Source of the DNA: an uncultured Bacteroidota bacterium
Lineage (GTDB): Bacteria > Bacteroidota > Bacteroidia > Chitinophagales > LD1
Assembly (NCBI GenBank): GCA_937894725.1
Contig: CALAYL010000058.1
Coordinates: 1-17,245 of the forward strand
DNA length: 17,245 nt
Direction: 5' to 3'
In this document: positions 8,009 to 15,106 of the stretch, one piece after another
Numbering within the stretch: position 1 is the first letter of the stretch
How the letters are laid out: every line of letters starts with the position of its first letter
The notes under the pieces: generated by a model
What the model was told of the DNA's origin: nothing
The model's input: only the letters and a program-made list of their open reading frames with translations
Databases searched by the model: none
Position numbers and translations under genes: made by a program

Positions 8009-8341
8009 TTACTCTTCTCCTTTATAGCGATAAGCTAAATCATTTTCTTGAAATTCTTTGATAGCTAAGATAGTAGGATGAGGTAGTTTTTCGTAAAAAC
8101 GAGAAATCTCGATTTGCTCACGGTTTTCGTGTACTTCTTCGAGTGTATCGCTGTGCGATGCAAAGTCTTGCAACTTTTCATGCAATTCATTTTTAAGGTC
8201 TGCATGAATTTGATTGGCTCTGCGTGCTACCACTACGATAGACTCATACACATTACCCGTTTGTTTTCCGAGTTCCAATACATTTTGAGTCTCTATGGTA
8301 TTCACCATTTGGCTCATTTTTATTTTGCGGCTTTTATCCAT
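8009..8341 (-). CDS. rpoZ: RNA polymerase omega subunit-like protein
   Basis: A 110-residue protein in the place where Bacteroidota encode their divergent omega subunit, between bamD and coaBC. Omega assists folding and assembly of the beta' subunit. Seen is the helical core GNVYESIVVVARRANQI (29-45), corresponding to the omega segment R-x-x-x-A-x-x-x-A-R-R-A-x-Q. It is followed by an acidic, helical tail (LEEVHENREQIEISRFYEKL) of the Bacteroidota type. The start overlaps the bamD stop by 8 bases (8334-8341), so translation of the two is probably coupled. A terminator follows immediately. The assignment rests on the core motif plus conserved neighbourhood. Confidence 0.8.
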   Translation of the reverse strand: MDKSRKIKMSQMVNTIETQNVLELGKQTGNVYESIVVVARRANQIHADLKNELHEKLQDFASHSDTLEEVHENREQIEISRFYEKLPHPTILAIKEFQENDLAYRYKGEE

Positions 8342-9491
8342 TTTCGTTGATTTTTTTTAGTTGTTCTGATGCTTTCAAAAATTCTTTTTCTGCTCTAGGA
8401 GCGTACTTGCTGTCCTTAAATTTGTCCACAAAAGTATAATAAGTTTTGATACTTTGTTCTAAATATTTCTTCTTGTTGGCTTTGTCTGTTGCTTCCTTAG
8501 CTAAAAGCAGTTCGTTTTTGAACCAGATGATATGTACTTTTTCCATCATTTGGTTTGCTTTCTTGATCTCCTTTTCGTCAGTAATCTGTGTTAGCTGCTT
8601 TTGGATTTGCTGTATAGCCACAAAACATTCTTGCGAGCGTAGCTCTGGTTTTGTGAGTTCCGCATTTTTAAAGGCTGCTTTCATTGATTTGAAATGCGAG
8701 GCATTAGCCAATTCCAAGGATGCATCTAGGTATTTTGACTTGGGAAACCTATATTCAAAATCTTTAAATGCCTTATATACATCGTTGTATCGTTCTGATT
8801 TTTTAGATTGAATTGAATTTTGAGCGTACTTGTCGTATGATTTGATAATCATAAAATAGATATAGTCCACATTGTCTATATCTGGATAGTCAGTGAGTAT
8901 GTTTTTAAGTGAAGTTGCCGCTGCTTTAAAGTTTTCTGTTTTGTAGTATAACTCAGCATTTGACAGATTTTTAGCTTCTAGTTTTTTGCGCAATTTCAAA
9001 AAGTCGGTATTGGCAGTATCGACCAAGCCGCTCTCAGGATAGTTATTTACAAAAGTTTGGTAGGTTTCTATAGCCTTAAAAGTGTTCGTTTGGTCTAGAG
9101 TAGGCTTAGGGGAGAGTTTAGCATGACTTTTAGCCGACATATATGCGCACTCTTCCGCTTTGGCAGAGGCTGGATAAAGCTTTGTGAAATTATTGAAGTG
9201 GTATGCCGAAATCAAGTAGTCGCCTTGCTTGTAGTTTGCCCAGCAATACATGTAATAGATATCTTCTGTCGATTTTGTCCCTTTCAGAAGCCCCATCAAT
9301 TCTTCAAAAACGGGAATACATTTTACGTACTCTTTCTTTTCATACCAGCGGGTAGCCGTTTTGATTTTGTAATCGAGGTCATTGCTTTTGAGTACTTTTT
9401 CGGGCGTCTCACAAGCTTGGATTGACAATAGCAACGCTAGTCCTATGATGAACTTAGATAGATTTGATAATGAAGAAATAGTCTTTGCCAT
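8334..9491 (-). CDS. bamD: BamD-like outer membrane assembly lipoprotein
   Basis: Lipoprotein partner of BamA in outer-membrane protein insertion. I start it at the ATG 9489-9491, giving 385 residues with an N-terminal helix and a lipobox ending IQAC (lipidated Cys about 27). An upstream GTG in frame at 9519-9521 would only add ten residues before this signal sequence and would read through the promoter -7 box. The mature protein shows TPR-like helical repeats: ATRWYEKKEYVKCIPVFEEL, YKQGDYLISAYHFNNFTKLY (a BamD hallmark), ETYQTFVNNYPES, TSLKNILTDYPDI and KAFKDFEYRFPKS. It is longer than E. coli BamD (245 residues). The additional C-terminal part contains one more TPR-like segment, SIKTYYTFVDKF, near the end. 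It precedes rpoZ with an 8-base overlap. Confidence 0.85.
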   Translation of the reverse strand: MAKTISSLSNLSKFIIGLALLLSIQACETPEKVLKSNDLDYKIKTATRWYEKKEYVKCIPVFEELMGLLKGTKSTEDIYYMYCWANYKQGDYLISAYHFNNFTKLYPASAKAEECAYMSAKSHAKLSPKPTLDQTNTFKAIETYQTFVNNYPESGLVDTANTDFLKLRKKLEAKNLSNAELYYKTENFKAAATSLKNILTDYPDIDNVDYIYFMIIKSYDKYAQNSIQSKKSERYNDVYKAFKDFEYRFPKSKYLDASLELANASHFKSMKAAFKNAELTKPELRSQECFVAIQQIQKQLTQITDEKEIKKANQMMEKVHIIWFKNELLLAKEATDKANKKKYLEQSIKTYYTFVDKFKDSKYAPRAEKEFLKASEQLKKINENG

Positions 9492-9508
9492 GTGTTTTAA
9501 AAAGGGTG

Positions 9509-9516
9509 CAAATGTA
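9509..9516 (-). promoter_or_regulatory. Likely -7 box upstream of bamD
   Basis: TACATTTG on the minus strand is an exact match to the Bacteroidota -7 consensus TAnnTTTG, ending 17 bases before the bamD ATG. No matching TTTG is found 19-21 bases upstream, so this is only half of the signal. It lies in the 35-base gap after the dapA stop and would let bamD-rpoZ be transcribed independently of dapA. Confidence 0.4.
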
Positions 9517-9526
9517 GCCACAAAAA

Positions 9527-10411
9527 TTAGATAATAATAGATTTATAGGCATCTGCGAGTGTAGAACGCAATTTTTGAGAAACATTCACAAGTGGTAAGC
9601 GCATTTTAGTGCTGCAAACACCCGCCAATGCTAATATCTCTTTAATCCCACCTGGGTTGCCCTCAGCAAAAAGCATATCGGTCACATCCACCAATTGATA
9701 ATGTAACGCCCTTGCGGCTTCAAAATTGCCTTTTAAGCCTAAGCGTACCATTTCTGAAAATTGTTTTGGAAATCCCTGCCCCGATACGGATATCACTCCG
9801 TCAAAACCTAAGGAGAGCAAAGGCAATGTTAAATTATCATCGCCTGAAATTTTTAGAAAATCGGGCGAAGTGTTTTTTACAATTTGCATACATTGTCTAA
9901 AGTTGCCACTCGCTTCTTTGATACCCATAATGTTTTTATGCTTAGCAAGTTCAATAGTTGTTTCTGCGTCAATGTTTGAACCCGTACGCCCTGGTACATT
10001 GTAGAGGAGAATGGGCTTCGGGGCAATATTGGCCACCGCCTCATAGTGTGCTATAATACCGGCTTGTGTAGGTTTATTATAGTATGGACTCACACTCAAT
10101 ATAGCATCAATACCTGTAAAATCGATATTTTCGATGCTACTGAGCAGTTCGCTTGTGTTGTTTCCTCCAAAACCGGCTACTATAGGCACTCGGCCTGCCG
10201 TGTGTTTTACGGTGAAATCTAAAATCGCTTTTTTTTCAGAGGCGTTCAAAACCACCGATTCGCCAGTAGTACCAAGCGATACAAGATATTCAATGCCTCC
10301 ATCGATACAGTAGTCGATGAGTTTTGCTAAGCTATCAAAGTCGATAGATTCGTTGTCAAGAAAAGGGGTTACAAGGGCTACGCCACTTCCTCTAAACTGA
10401 GCGTTTGTCAT
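9527..10411 (-). CDS. dapA: 4-hydroxy-tetrahydrodipicolinate synthase
   Basis: First committed enzyme of lysine and diaminopimelate synthesis: condenses pyruvate with aspartate semialdehyde through a Schiff base, in the cytoplasm. The 294-residue TIM-barrel protein shows the whole active site: SLGTTGES with T48/T49, SPYYNKP with Y111, LYNVPGRTG with the proton-relay tyrosine Y137 and R142, and GIKEASG with the Schiff-base lysine K165. Length matches the family. Its start overlaps the stop of the upstream DUF6913 gene as ATGA (10408-10411), so it is the third gene of an accA-DUF6913-dapA unit. Nothing suggests degeneration. Confidence 0.96.
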   Translation of the reverse strand: MTNAQFRGSGVALVTPFLDNESIDFDSLAKLIDYCIDGGIEYLVSLGTTGESVVLNASEKKAILDFTVKHTAGRVPIVAGFGGNNTSELLSSIENIDFTGIDAILSVSPYYNKPTQAGIIAHYEAVANIAPKPILLYNVPGRTGSNIDAETTIELAKHKNIMGIKEASGNFRQCMQIVKNTSPDFLKISGDDNLTLPLLSLGFDGVISVSGQGFPKQFSEMVRLGLKGNFEAARALHYQLVDVTDMLFAEGNPGGIKEILALAGVCSTKMRLPLVNVSQKLRSTLADAYKSIII

Positions 10412-10941
10412 AGTTTTATTTGATTTAAAAGGGTGATCATAGATTGAAGTATTTGCTGCATGTTTGCTCCACTTTCGGGTTGTATCATCAACTCAAATTC
10501 TCTTGTTTTCGCTTGATTAAAAATACCCACTCTACAAGCGGATTTGGAGAGGTGTGCAATGTATTCTAGTGGTCTAAGTGGCGCATGATAAGCACACAGC
10601 AATACATCGAATGGTTGATTACAAAAGCTTGTCACTGCATCGTTTTGTGGCACTCCGTACCAGTTTATATCGTTTCTATTAAAGATAGTCACATCGGCTT
10701 TTTGGTGTGTGACTTTATCATTCAAAAACGCCAATACGCTGACTTCTTTCCCTTTGTTTTTTAAAAACTCCGAAGTTTTGGTAATCAAAATATCGTTGCC
10801 TACTACAGAGGAATCATAAATGATACCAAACCGTTTTGCAGTCTCAAAATTCATGAGGGTTCTTTTGGATTCAGCAAAAGCACCTCGCTGCTCTAGTACA
10901 GAGTTGAAAAATCGATCTTTTATGTTTTCTAAAAATTCCAT
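10408..10941 (-). CDS. DUF6913 family protein
   Basis: A 177-residue cytoplasmic protein without signal peptide or membrane segment, resembling the Bacteroidota family DUF6913; function unknown to me. Visible are an N-terminal helix (EFLENIKDRFF), a conserved-looking alpha/beta core with FGIIYDSSVVGNDILI (38-53), VSVLAFLNDKV, and FNRNDINWYGVPQ, which reads like a small redox or nucleotide-binding fold. Later come a central FDVLLCAYHAPLRPLEYIAHL and ACRVGIFNQAKTREFELMI near the C-terminus. The start directly abuts the accA stop (10942-10944), and the stop overlaps dapA, so it is co-transcribed with fatty-acid and lysine synthesis genes. The family assignment is from memory of its motif order and its position before dapA. 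Confidence 0.75.
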   Translation of the reverse strand: MEFLENIKDRFFNSVLEQRGAFAESKRTLMNFETAKRFGIIYDSSVVGNDILITKTSEFLKNKGKEVSVLAFLNDKVTHQKADVTIFNRNDINWYGVPQNDAVTSFCNQPFDVLLCAYHAPLRPLEYIAHLSKSACRVGIFNQAKTREFELMIQPESGANMQQILQSMITLLNQIKL

Positions 10942-11895
10942 TTATATCTCCTCAAATTGACCGATAGCGGCATATTTTTCAATTCTATTGCGAACTCTCG
11001 TTTGCGCATCTAAAGCCGATAAAGTTTTCAGCTCTTTTTGAATTGCTTTTTTGAGTGTTTTGGCCATTTCTTCGGGAGCGGTATGAGCGCCACCCAAAGG
11101 TTCATTTATGATGCCATCTATAATTCCTAGTTTGAGCAATTCTTGTGGTGTGGGTTTAAGCGCTACGGCTGCTTTTTCTTTAAAATCCCAGCTGCGCCAA
11201 AGTATCGATGCACATGACTCTGGCGAAATAACCGAATACCAAGTATTTTCGAGCATCATAAGCTTGTCGCCTACGCCTATACCCAATGCGCCACCCGATG
11301 CACCTTCTCCTATCACGATACAAATTACAGGTACCTTGAGCGAGACCATCTCGATAAGGTTGCGGGCTATGGCTTCGCCTTGTCCACGGGCTTCGGCCTC
11401 TTCTCCTGGATATGCTCCAGGGGTATCAATCAAGGTTACGATGGGTTTGTTGAATTTTTCTGCTAGTTTCATCAATCGCAATGCTTTTCGGTAGCCTTCT
11501 GGGTTGGCCATACCGAAGTTACGATATTGTCTCATCTTTGTATTGATGCCCTTTTGATGGCCTATAAACATCACTGTTTCACCCTGCATTTCTCCAAAAC
11601 CGCCCACTATTGCTTTATCGTCTTTGTAGTGTCTATCGCCAAAAAGTTCAATAAAATTTTCGCAGAGGTATTGGATATAAAAAAGGCTGTATGGTCGTTC
11701 AGGATGGCGTGATACTTGAATCCGCTGCCATGTAGTCAGATTGCTATAAATCTGCGAACGTGTTTCGATGAGGTTTTCTTCTAGTTGCTCTATGGCCTCA
11801 GACTGGTCATGGCCAGTCTTTACTTCCATAGCTCTTAGCTCATCTATCTTTACCACGAGTTCCTCGATGGGTTTTTCAAAATCTAGAAATACCAT
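10942..11895 (-). CDS. accA: Acetyl-CoA carboxylase carboxyltransferase subunit alpha
   Basis: Alpha half of the carboxyltransferase that makes malonyl-CoA from carboxybiotin and acetyl-CoA, the first step of fatty-acid synthesis; it works with AccD, not in this window. The 317 residues match the usual length. Motifs seen: WQRIQVSRHPERPYSLFYI near 60-75, ELFGDRHYKDDKAIVGGFG, IGHQKG, MANPEGYRKALRLMKLAEKF, the crotonase-like core LIDTPGAYPGEEAEARGQGE, IGEGASGGALGIGVGD, and SPESCASILWR. All oxyanion-hole glycines are present. First gene of the accA-DUF6913-dapA unit. A possible promoter (TTTG at 11940-11943, 18 bases, TATCTTAG at 11914-11921 on the minus strand) lies just upstream; it has one mismatch and a spacer one base short. 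Confidence 0.96.
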   Translation of the reverse strand: MVFLDFEKPIEELVVKIDELRAMEVKTGHDQSEAIEQLEENLIETRSQIYSNLTTWQRIQVSRHPERPYSLFYIQYLCENFIELFGDRHYKDDKAIVGGFGEMQGETVMFIGHQKGINTKMRQYRNFGMANPEGYRKALRLMKLAEKFNKPIVTLIDTPGAYPGEEAEARGQGEAIARNLIEMVSLKVPVICIVIGEGASGGALGIGVGDKLMMLENTWYSVISPESCASILWRSWDFKEKAAVALKPTPQELLKLGIIDGIINEPLGGAHTAPEEMAKTLKKAIQKELKTLSALDAQTRVRNRIEKYAAIGQFEEI

Positions 11896-11913
11896 GTAGT
11901 TGTTATTGGGCTA

Positions 11914-11943
11914 CTAAGATAACTATTCGCACCGCACCCCAAA
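11914..11943 (-). promoter_or_regulatory. Possible accA promoter
   Basis: On the minus strand TTTG, an 18-base spacer and TATCTTAG (one mismatch to TAnnTTTG) sit in the 91-base gap before accA. The spacer is one base shorter than the usual 19-21, so confidence is low. Confidence 0.3.
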
Positions 11944-11986
11944 ACGATATAGGAAGTAAAAATTGTGAATAACCGATTTGAAAACT

Positions 11987-12784
11987 TTAGAGTGAAGCAG
12001 TACGACCACCATCTACAGGTATATTTATTCCTGTGATATAGGCAGCAGAAGGTGATGCCAAAAATGCTACGGCATAAGCTGTTTCGGCAGGTTTGGCAAA
12101 TCTACGCATAGGTATTTCGGACTTCATTTCGTTGGCTATATCTTCGGTGGTTTTACCTGTTTTTTTACTTTTGTTTTCAAAAATGGCCGATAGACGCTCC
12201 GTATCAGTAGCACCTGGCAATACATTATTGACTGTGATGCCATACATGCCAAGTTCGTTGGCGAGAGTTTTAGCCCAGTTGGCTACCGCTGCTCTTATGG
12301 TATTTGATACCCCCAATGCTGGCAAAGGCTGCTTTACCGAAGTGGAAATAATATTGATGATGCGGCCGTATTTGCTTGCTTTCATACCATCTAAAAAAGT
12401 TTTAACCAATACATGATTGCAAATTAAATGCGTGTTGAATGCCGCTAAGAAATCTTCTTCCTTGGCTTCGGATGCCAATCCTGGCGGTGGACCGCCTGCA
12501 TTATTGACCAAAATATGATAAGTTTTTGGTTGTTTGCGTAAATGCCTCGTGAGTGCAGATTTAAGTTTTTCTGGGTCGCTATAATCAGCTACTACATAAT
12601 CATGCTGCTGAAATGGACTGCTCTGCATGTTGAGTTGCACTACCGTGTCTATCAAATCTGTTTCGGTGCGGGCAGCGATGGTCACATTTGCGCCCAACGC
12701 AGCCAATTCTACCGCCACTGCTTTGCCTATACCTTTGCTCCCGCCAGATACAAAGGCATTTTTGCCAGATAAATCAAAATTCAT
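11987..12784 (-). CDS. SDR family oxidoreductase with atypical active site
   Basis: A 265-residue short-chain dehydrogenase/reductase. The start is the ATG at 12782-12784 (MNFDLSGKNAFV); 74 further in-frame codons upstream would run antisense through the haaO gene and are unlike SDR sequence. The Rossmann motif GGSKGIG (TGxxxGxG class) lies near residues 13-19, and NNAGG is present. The active-site region reads IINIISTS ... LGVSNTIRAAVANWAKTLA: the serine is kept, but where classical SDRs have YxxxK this protein has SNTIR, so the catalytic Tyr and Lys are both replaced. I recall an SDR subgroup (BKR-like, cd05344 type) with SNxxR here, so it is probably a normal member of that subgroup rather than a dead enzyme. 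It is divergent from haaO, 42 bases away, which hints at a role in tryptophan/kynurenine catabolism; the substrate is unknown. Confidence 0.85.
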   Translation of the reverse strand: MNFDLSGKNAFVSGGSKGIGKAVAVELAALGANVTIAARTETDLIDTVVQLNMQSSPFQQHDYVVADYSDPEKLKSALTRHLRKQPKTYHILVNNAGGPPPGLASEAKEEDFLAAFNTHLICNHVLVKTFLDGMKASKYGRIINIISTSVKQPLPALGVSNTIRAAVANWAKTLANELGMYGITVNNVLPGATDTERLSAIFENKSKKTGKTTEDIANEMKSEIPMRRFAKPAETAYAVAFLASPSAAYITGINIPVDGGRTASL

Positions 12785-12826
12785 GATTAAATTGTATTTT
12801 AGTGTGCAAAGTAAAAATTTAAGGTC

Positions 12827-13342
12827 ATGATTAAAAAAGCATTTAATTTCAAACAATGGATAGATGAGCATCGCCACTTGCTGAAGCCGCCTGTGATGAA
12901 CCAAGTGGTGTACAAAGACAATCAAGATTTTATGGTGATGGTGGTAGGCGGGCCGAATAGTCGAAAGGATTTTCATTATAACGAAACGGAAGAGTTCTTT
13001 TATCAACTCGAAGGAAATATCGTAGTCAAGATTGTAGAAGACGGTAAGATAGTCAATGTAGAAATAAATGAGGGCGATATTTTTTTACTTCCTCCTCGCA
13101 CTCCGCACTCGCCTAGACGACCTGCCCATTCTGTAGGTTTGGTGATGGAAGTACACCGGCCAGAAGGTGTGAAAGATGGCTTTCAGTGGTATTGCGAAAA
13201 CTGCGAAAACAAGCTCTATGAGGTCAAATTGACGGTAAAAGATATAGTAAAAGACCTCCCTGTGGTGATGAATGCCTTTTATGAAAATAAGGATTTATGT
13301 ACATGTAAAAAATGTGGTACGGTGATGGAAAAGCCGATGTAA
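12827..13342 (+). CDS. haaO: 3-hydroxyanthranilate 3,4-dioxygenase
   Basis: Opens the ring of 3-hydroxyanthranilate with O2, giving 2-amino-3-carboxymuconate semialdehyde, in the kynurenine pathway (tryptophan degradation or quinolinate/NAD synthesis). The 171-residue cupin has the three Fe(II) ligands in their expected places: H50 and E56 in DFHYNETEEFFYQLEG, and H94 in LPPRTPHSPRRP. The C-terminal rubredoxin-like metal site of bacterial enzymes is present, with C123-x2-C126 (WYCENC) and C160-x2-C163 (CTCKKC). Length equals bacterial homologues. The ATG is 42 bases from the divergent SDR start, and no strong promoter match was seen there. No other kynurenine gene is in the window. Confidence 0.95.
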   Translation: MIKKAFNFKQWIDEHRHLLKPPVMNQVVYKDNQDFMVMVVGGPNSRKDFHYNETEEFFYQLEGNIVVKIVEDGKIVNVEINEGDIFLLPPRTPHSPRRPAHSVGLVMEVHRPEGVKDGFQWYCENCENKLYEVKLTVKDIVKDLPVVMNAFYENKDLCTCKKCGTVMEKPM

Positions 13343-13495
13343 GGGAGGTGCTTTTTTAGCTCTTATTGGTGAGTGTTTAGAAGAGGGTGAATTTTTAAAA
13401 GCGCCCTGTAATGCTGCCCAAAACGAGGAGGAGTGGAAGAGCAATCATAGAAATGTTATAAAGGACGTCTCTTTGAGAAGTTCGATGGTATTAGC

Positions 13496-13527
13496 TTTGA
13501 AAACTACATGCAAATTGTTTAAATTTG
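13496..13527 (+). promoter_or_regulatory. Perfect Bacteroidota consensus promoter
   Basis: TTTG (13496-13499), exactly 20 bases, then TAAATTTG (13520-13527): every specified base of TTTG-N(19-21)-TAnnTTTG is matched. The ATG of the glycine-zipper gene follows 4 bases later, so the transcript is predicted to start at or within a few bases of the start codon. Confidence 0.65.
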
Positions 13528-13531
13528 AAAT

Positions 13532-13825
13532 ATGAAAGAAAATAACGCAACAATAGATGCACTTATAGAAGGAGGTGTTATAGGTGCGGTCTTAGGTGCT
13601 TTTTTGTCGAAAGACAAGGAAGAGGGAACAATGATAGGAGCCTTGTTAGGAGCGGCCATTTCAGCTACTTTGAGAGCAAATAGTGCAGCTCACCAAACGA
13701 AGATTCCTGTGTATGTAGAAGAAGAAGGCAAGCTTTATGCCATTTCAGCTAATGGGAAAAAGAAATTTATCAAGAATATTTCAAAACCAACGGAAATATA
13801 CCCTACTGAATTCACCTTAAAGTAG
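13532..13825 (+). CDS. Small glycine-zipper protein preceding a zeta-toxin remnant
   Basis: An intact 97-residue protein of unknown function. Residues 8-45 hold two glycine-zipper segments (EGGVIGAVLGAFL and TMIGALLGAAISA) separated by the charged turn SKDKEEG, compatible with a paired helical hairpin in or on the membrane. The C-terminal half is soluble-looking: IPVYVEEEGKLYAI, then GKKKFIKNISKP. There is no signal peptide. The stop (13823-13825) is one base from the ATG of the broken zeta-like kinase, so the two formed one transcript. By position it could be the antitoxin or a partner of that kinase, but it does not resemble the helical epsilon or PezA antitoxins. That role is my inference; glycine-zipper proteins also occur as bacteriocin-like or envelope proteins. 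Confidence 0.7.
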   Translation: MKENNATIDALIEGGVIGAVLGAFLSKDKEEGTMIGALLGAAISATLRANSAAHQTKIPVYVEEEGKLYAISANGKKKFIKNISKPTEIYPTEFTLK

Positions 13826-13826
13826 C

Positions 13827-14560
13827 ATGATTCCAGTAAAAAGAATGAGGGTTTTTGCTGGTCCAAATGGTTCTGCAAAACTACAATATTTAAAGGGATA
13901 TTATCTGAAAAAAAAGTTCAATTGGGTGTATATGTAAATGCCGATGACATTGAAAGTGAATTAAATAAAACGAATGAACTTGATTTTTCAATATATTAGC
14001 TCTCTATAGCCAACGAAACAGTACAAGATTTTTTTAGATTAAGTACTTTCGCTCCTTTAAAAAGAAACGAGTTAGATCTATGGCGCAAATTATCAGTGGC
14101 AAACAACTTATTATCACTAAGTGCAGTTATTGATTCCTACTTAGCCGCGGACTTAGCCGAATTTATTCGACAACAGCTCTTAGAAGTAGGTAAGTCATTT
14201 ACATACGAAACGGTAATGACCCATGAAAGTAAAATTGGATTTCTAGAGCATGCACAAAAGAATGGTTACAAAGTTTATTTGTATTATATAGCGACTGAGG
14301 ATCCTGCTATTAATATCAATCGTGTAGCAGTGAGAGTGGCTCAAGAAGGACACAATGTACCTCCAGCAGTAATTGAAAGTCGATATTTTAGAAGTTTAGA
14401 AAATTTAAAAAATGCGGTAAAAAAATCGAACAGGGCTTATGTTTTTGACAACTCTGGGAAGCAAGCGGAACTAATAGTAGAAGTGGCCGATGGAGTTGAT
14501 GTTAGAAGAAATGATGCAATCGAAGTTCCAAACTGGGTAGCTAATTATTTGCTTTCATAA
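13827..14560 (+). pseudogene. Zeta-toxin-like kinase, frameshifted and with a stop
   Basis: Remnant of a P-loop kinase of the zeta toxin type (family members phosphorylate UDP-N-acetyl sugars or other small substrates). From the ATG at 13827 the frame reads RVFAGPNGSAK and then goes out of phase. Adding one A to the run at 13877-13880 restores AKTTIFKGILSEKKVQLGVY and VNADDIE. The restored frame then meets TAG at 13997-13999 (probably once CAG) and continues open to 14560 with SYLAADLAEFIRQQL, SFTYETVMTHESKIGFL, GYKVYLYYIATED, INRVAVRVAQEGHNVPP, SRYFRSLENLKNAV and AYVFDNSG, all typical of the family. The repaired protein would have about 244 residues. The P-loop also has Ala where the Gly before Lys is expected (GPNGSAK). 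The open part after 14096 begins with a GTG in mid-domain and is not a likely gene of its own. Confidence 0.85.
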
Positions 14561-14709
14561 CACCATCAGAAATAGCCTAATGCAGTACCTATGTGGGTAT
14601 GATGAGTGACTAATTTCGTATCTTCTTTTTAAATTAGATTGATTTAGCTTTAATGTAAAAGGTGATATTTGAAATGCTTTACTTCCAGTTTTCTAAAAAA
14701 AACCTACAA

Positions 14710-15015
14710 ATGAAAAATCGAAACTTATTATTCTTAGCTATTCTCGTTCTTACTACTGTCTTAACGAGTTGTAAGAAAGAAACCTGTCAAAGCGTAACAG
14801 TAGTTCAAGATTGCACTGGAACCTATTTGCGCTGTGATGGAAAAGATTATCAAGTATGTAATCTTGAAAAGGTATTTTCTTTTGCAGATGGTGCTGTAGT
14901 GACCGCTACTTTCAAGAAATTAAGTGTTTGTAAAGGTTCAGCTAATGATGTATTCGTTTGTCTCATGCTTCATCCTAGCGAGGGCTGGGTAGAAGTATGT
15001 GAAATAGCGCAGTAA
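14710..15015 (+). CDS. Small cysteine-rich lipoprotein
   Basis: A 101-residue predicted lipoprotein; I do not recognise a family. The start at 14710 gives a textbook signal sequence (MKNRNLLFLAILVLTTVLTSC), with the lipobox LTSC and lipidated Cys21. An in-frame GTG at 14662 would spoil this signal. The mature part of 80 residues has seven further cysteines (26, 35, 42, 50, 74, 84, 97) spread as single residues, which suggests several disulfides. The pattern QDCTGTYLRCDGKDYQVCN followed by a beta-rich half (GAVVTATFKKLSVC, VFVCLMLHPSEGWVEVCE) could form a small beta domain. The product would be on the outer or inner membrane facing the periplasm or the surface. A hairpin terminator follows at 15047. 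Confidence 0.7.
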   Translation: MKNRNLLFLAILVLTTVLTSCKKETCQSVTVVQDCTGTYLRCDGKDYQVCNLEKVFSFADGAVVTATFKKLSVCKGSANDVFVCLMLHPSEGWVEVCEIAQ

Positions 15016-15046
15016 AGGACTGTTTTATACATTTATCTACAAAGTC

Positions 15047-15074
15047 GGGACGCGATGCGTCAAGCCCTTTTTTT
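15047..15074 (+). terminator. Intrinsic terminator after the lipoprotein gene
   Basis: GACGC (15049-15053), a 3-base loop GAT, GCGTC (15057-15061), extendable to an outer GGG/CCC pairing across a bulged AAG, followed by T7 (15068-15074). It begins about 31 bases after the lipoprotein stop. The tight GACGC-GAT-GCGTC core could alternatively be part of a small interspersed palindrome. Confidence 0.6.
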
Positions 15075-15106
15075 CGTCCTCTTGATATTGGTCTTAGTAA
15101 AGATAA

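Noticed and set aside
12785..13006. 74-residue N-terminal extension of the SDR
   Set aside because: It runs antisense through the 5' end of haaO, has odd composition (runs of His), and lies before a perfect SDR N-terminus at 12784.
13326..13535. 70-codon open frame between haaO and the glycine-zipper gene, ending in ATGA with the next start
   Set aside because: No start codon exists in frame, the sequence resembles no family I know, and it contains the perfect consensus promoter, so it is more likely non-coding.
14096..14560. Stand-alone 154-residue gene starting with GTG
   Set aside because: The frame continues upstream to TAG at 13997 with family-like sequence, and the GTG is inside a conserved domain. 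It is the 3' part of the zeta-like pseudogene.
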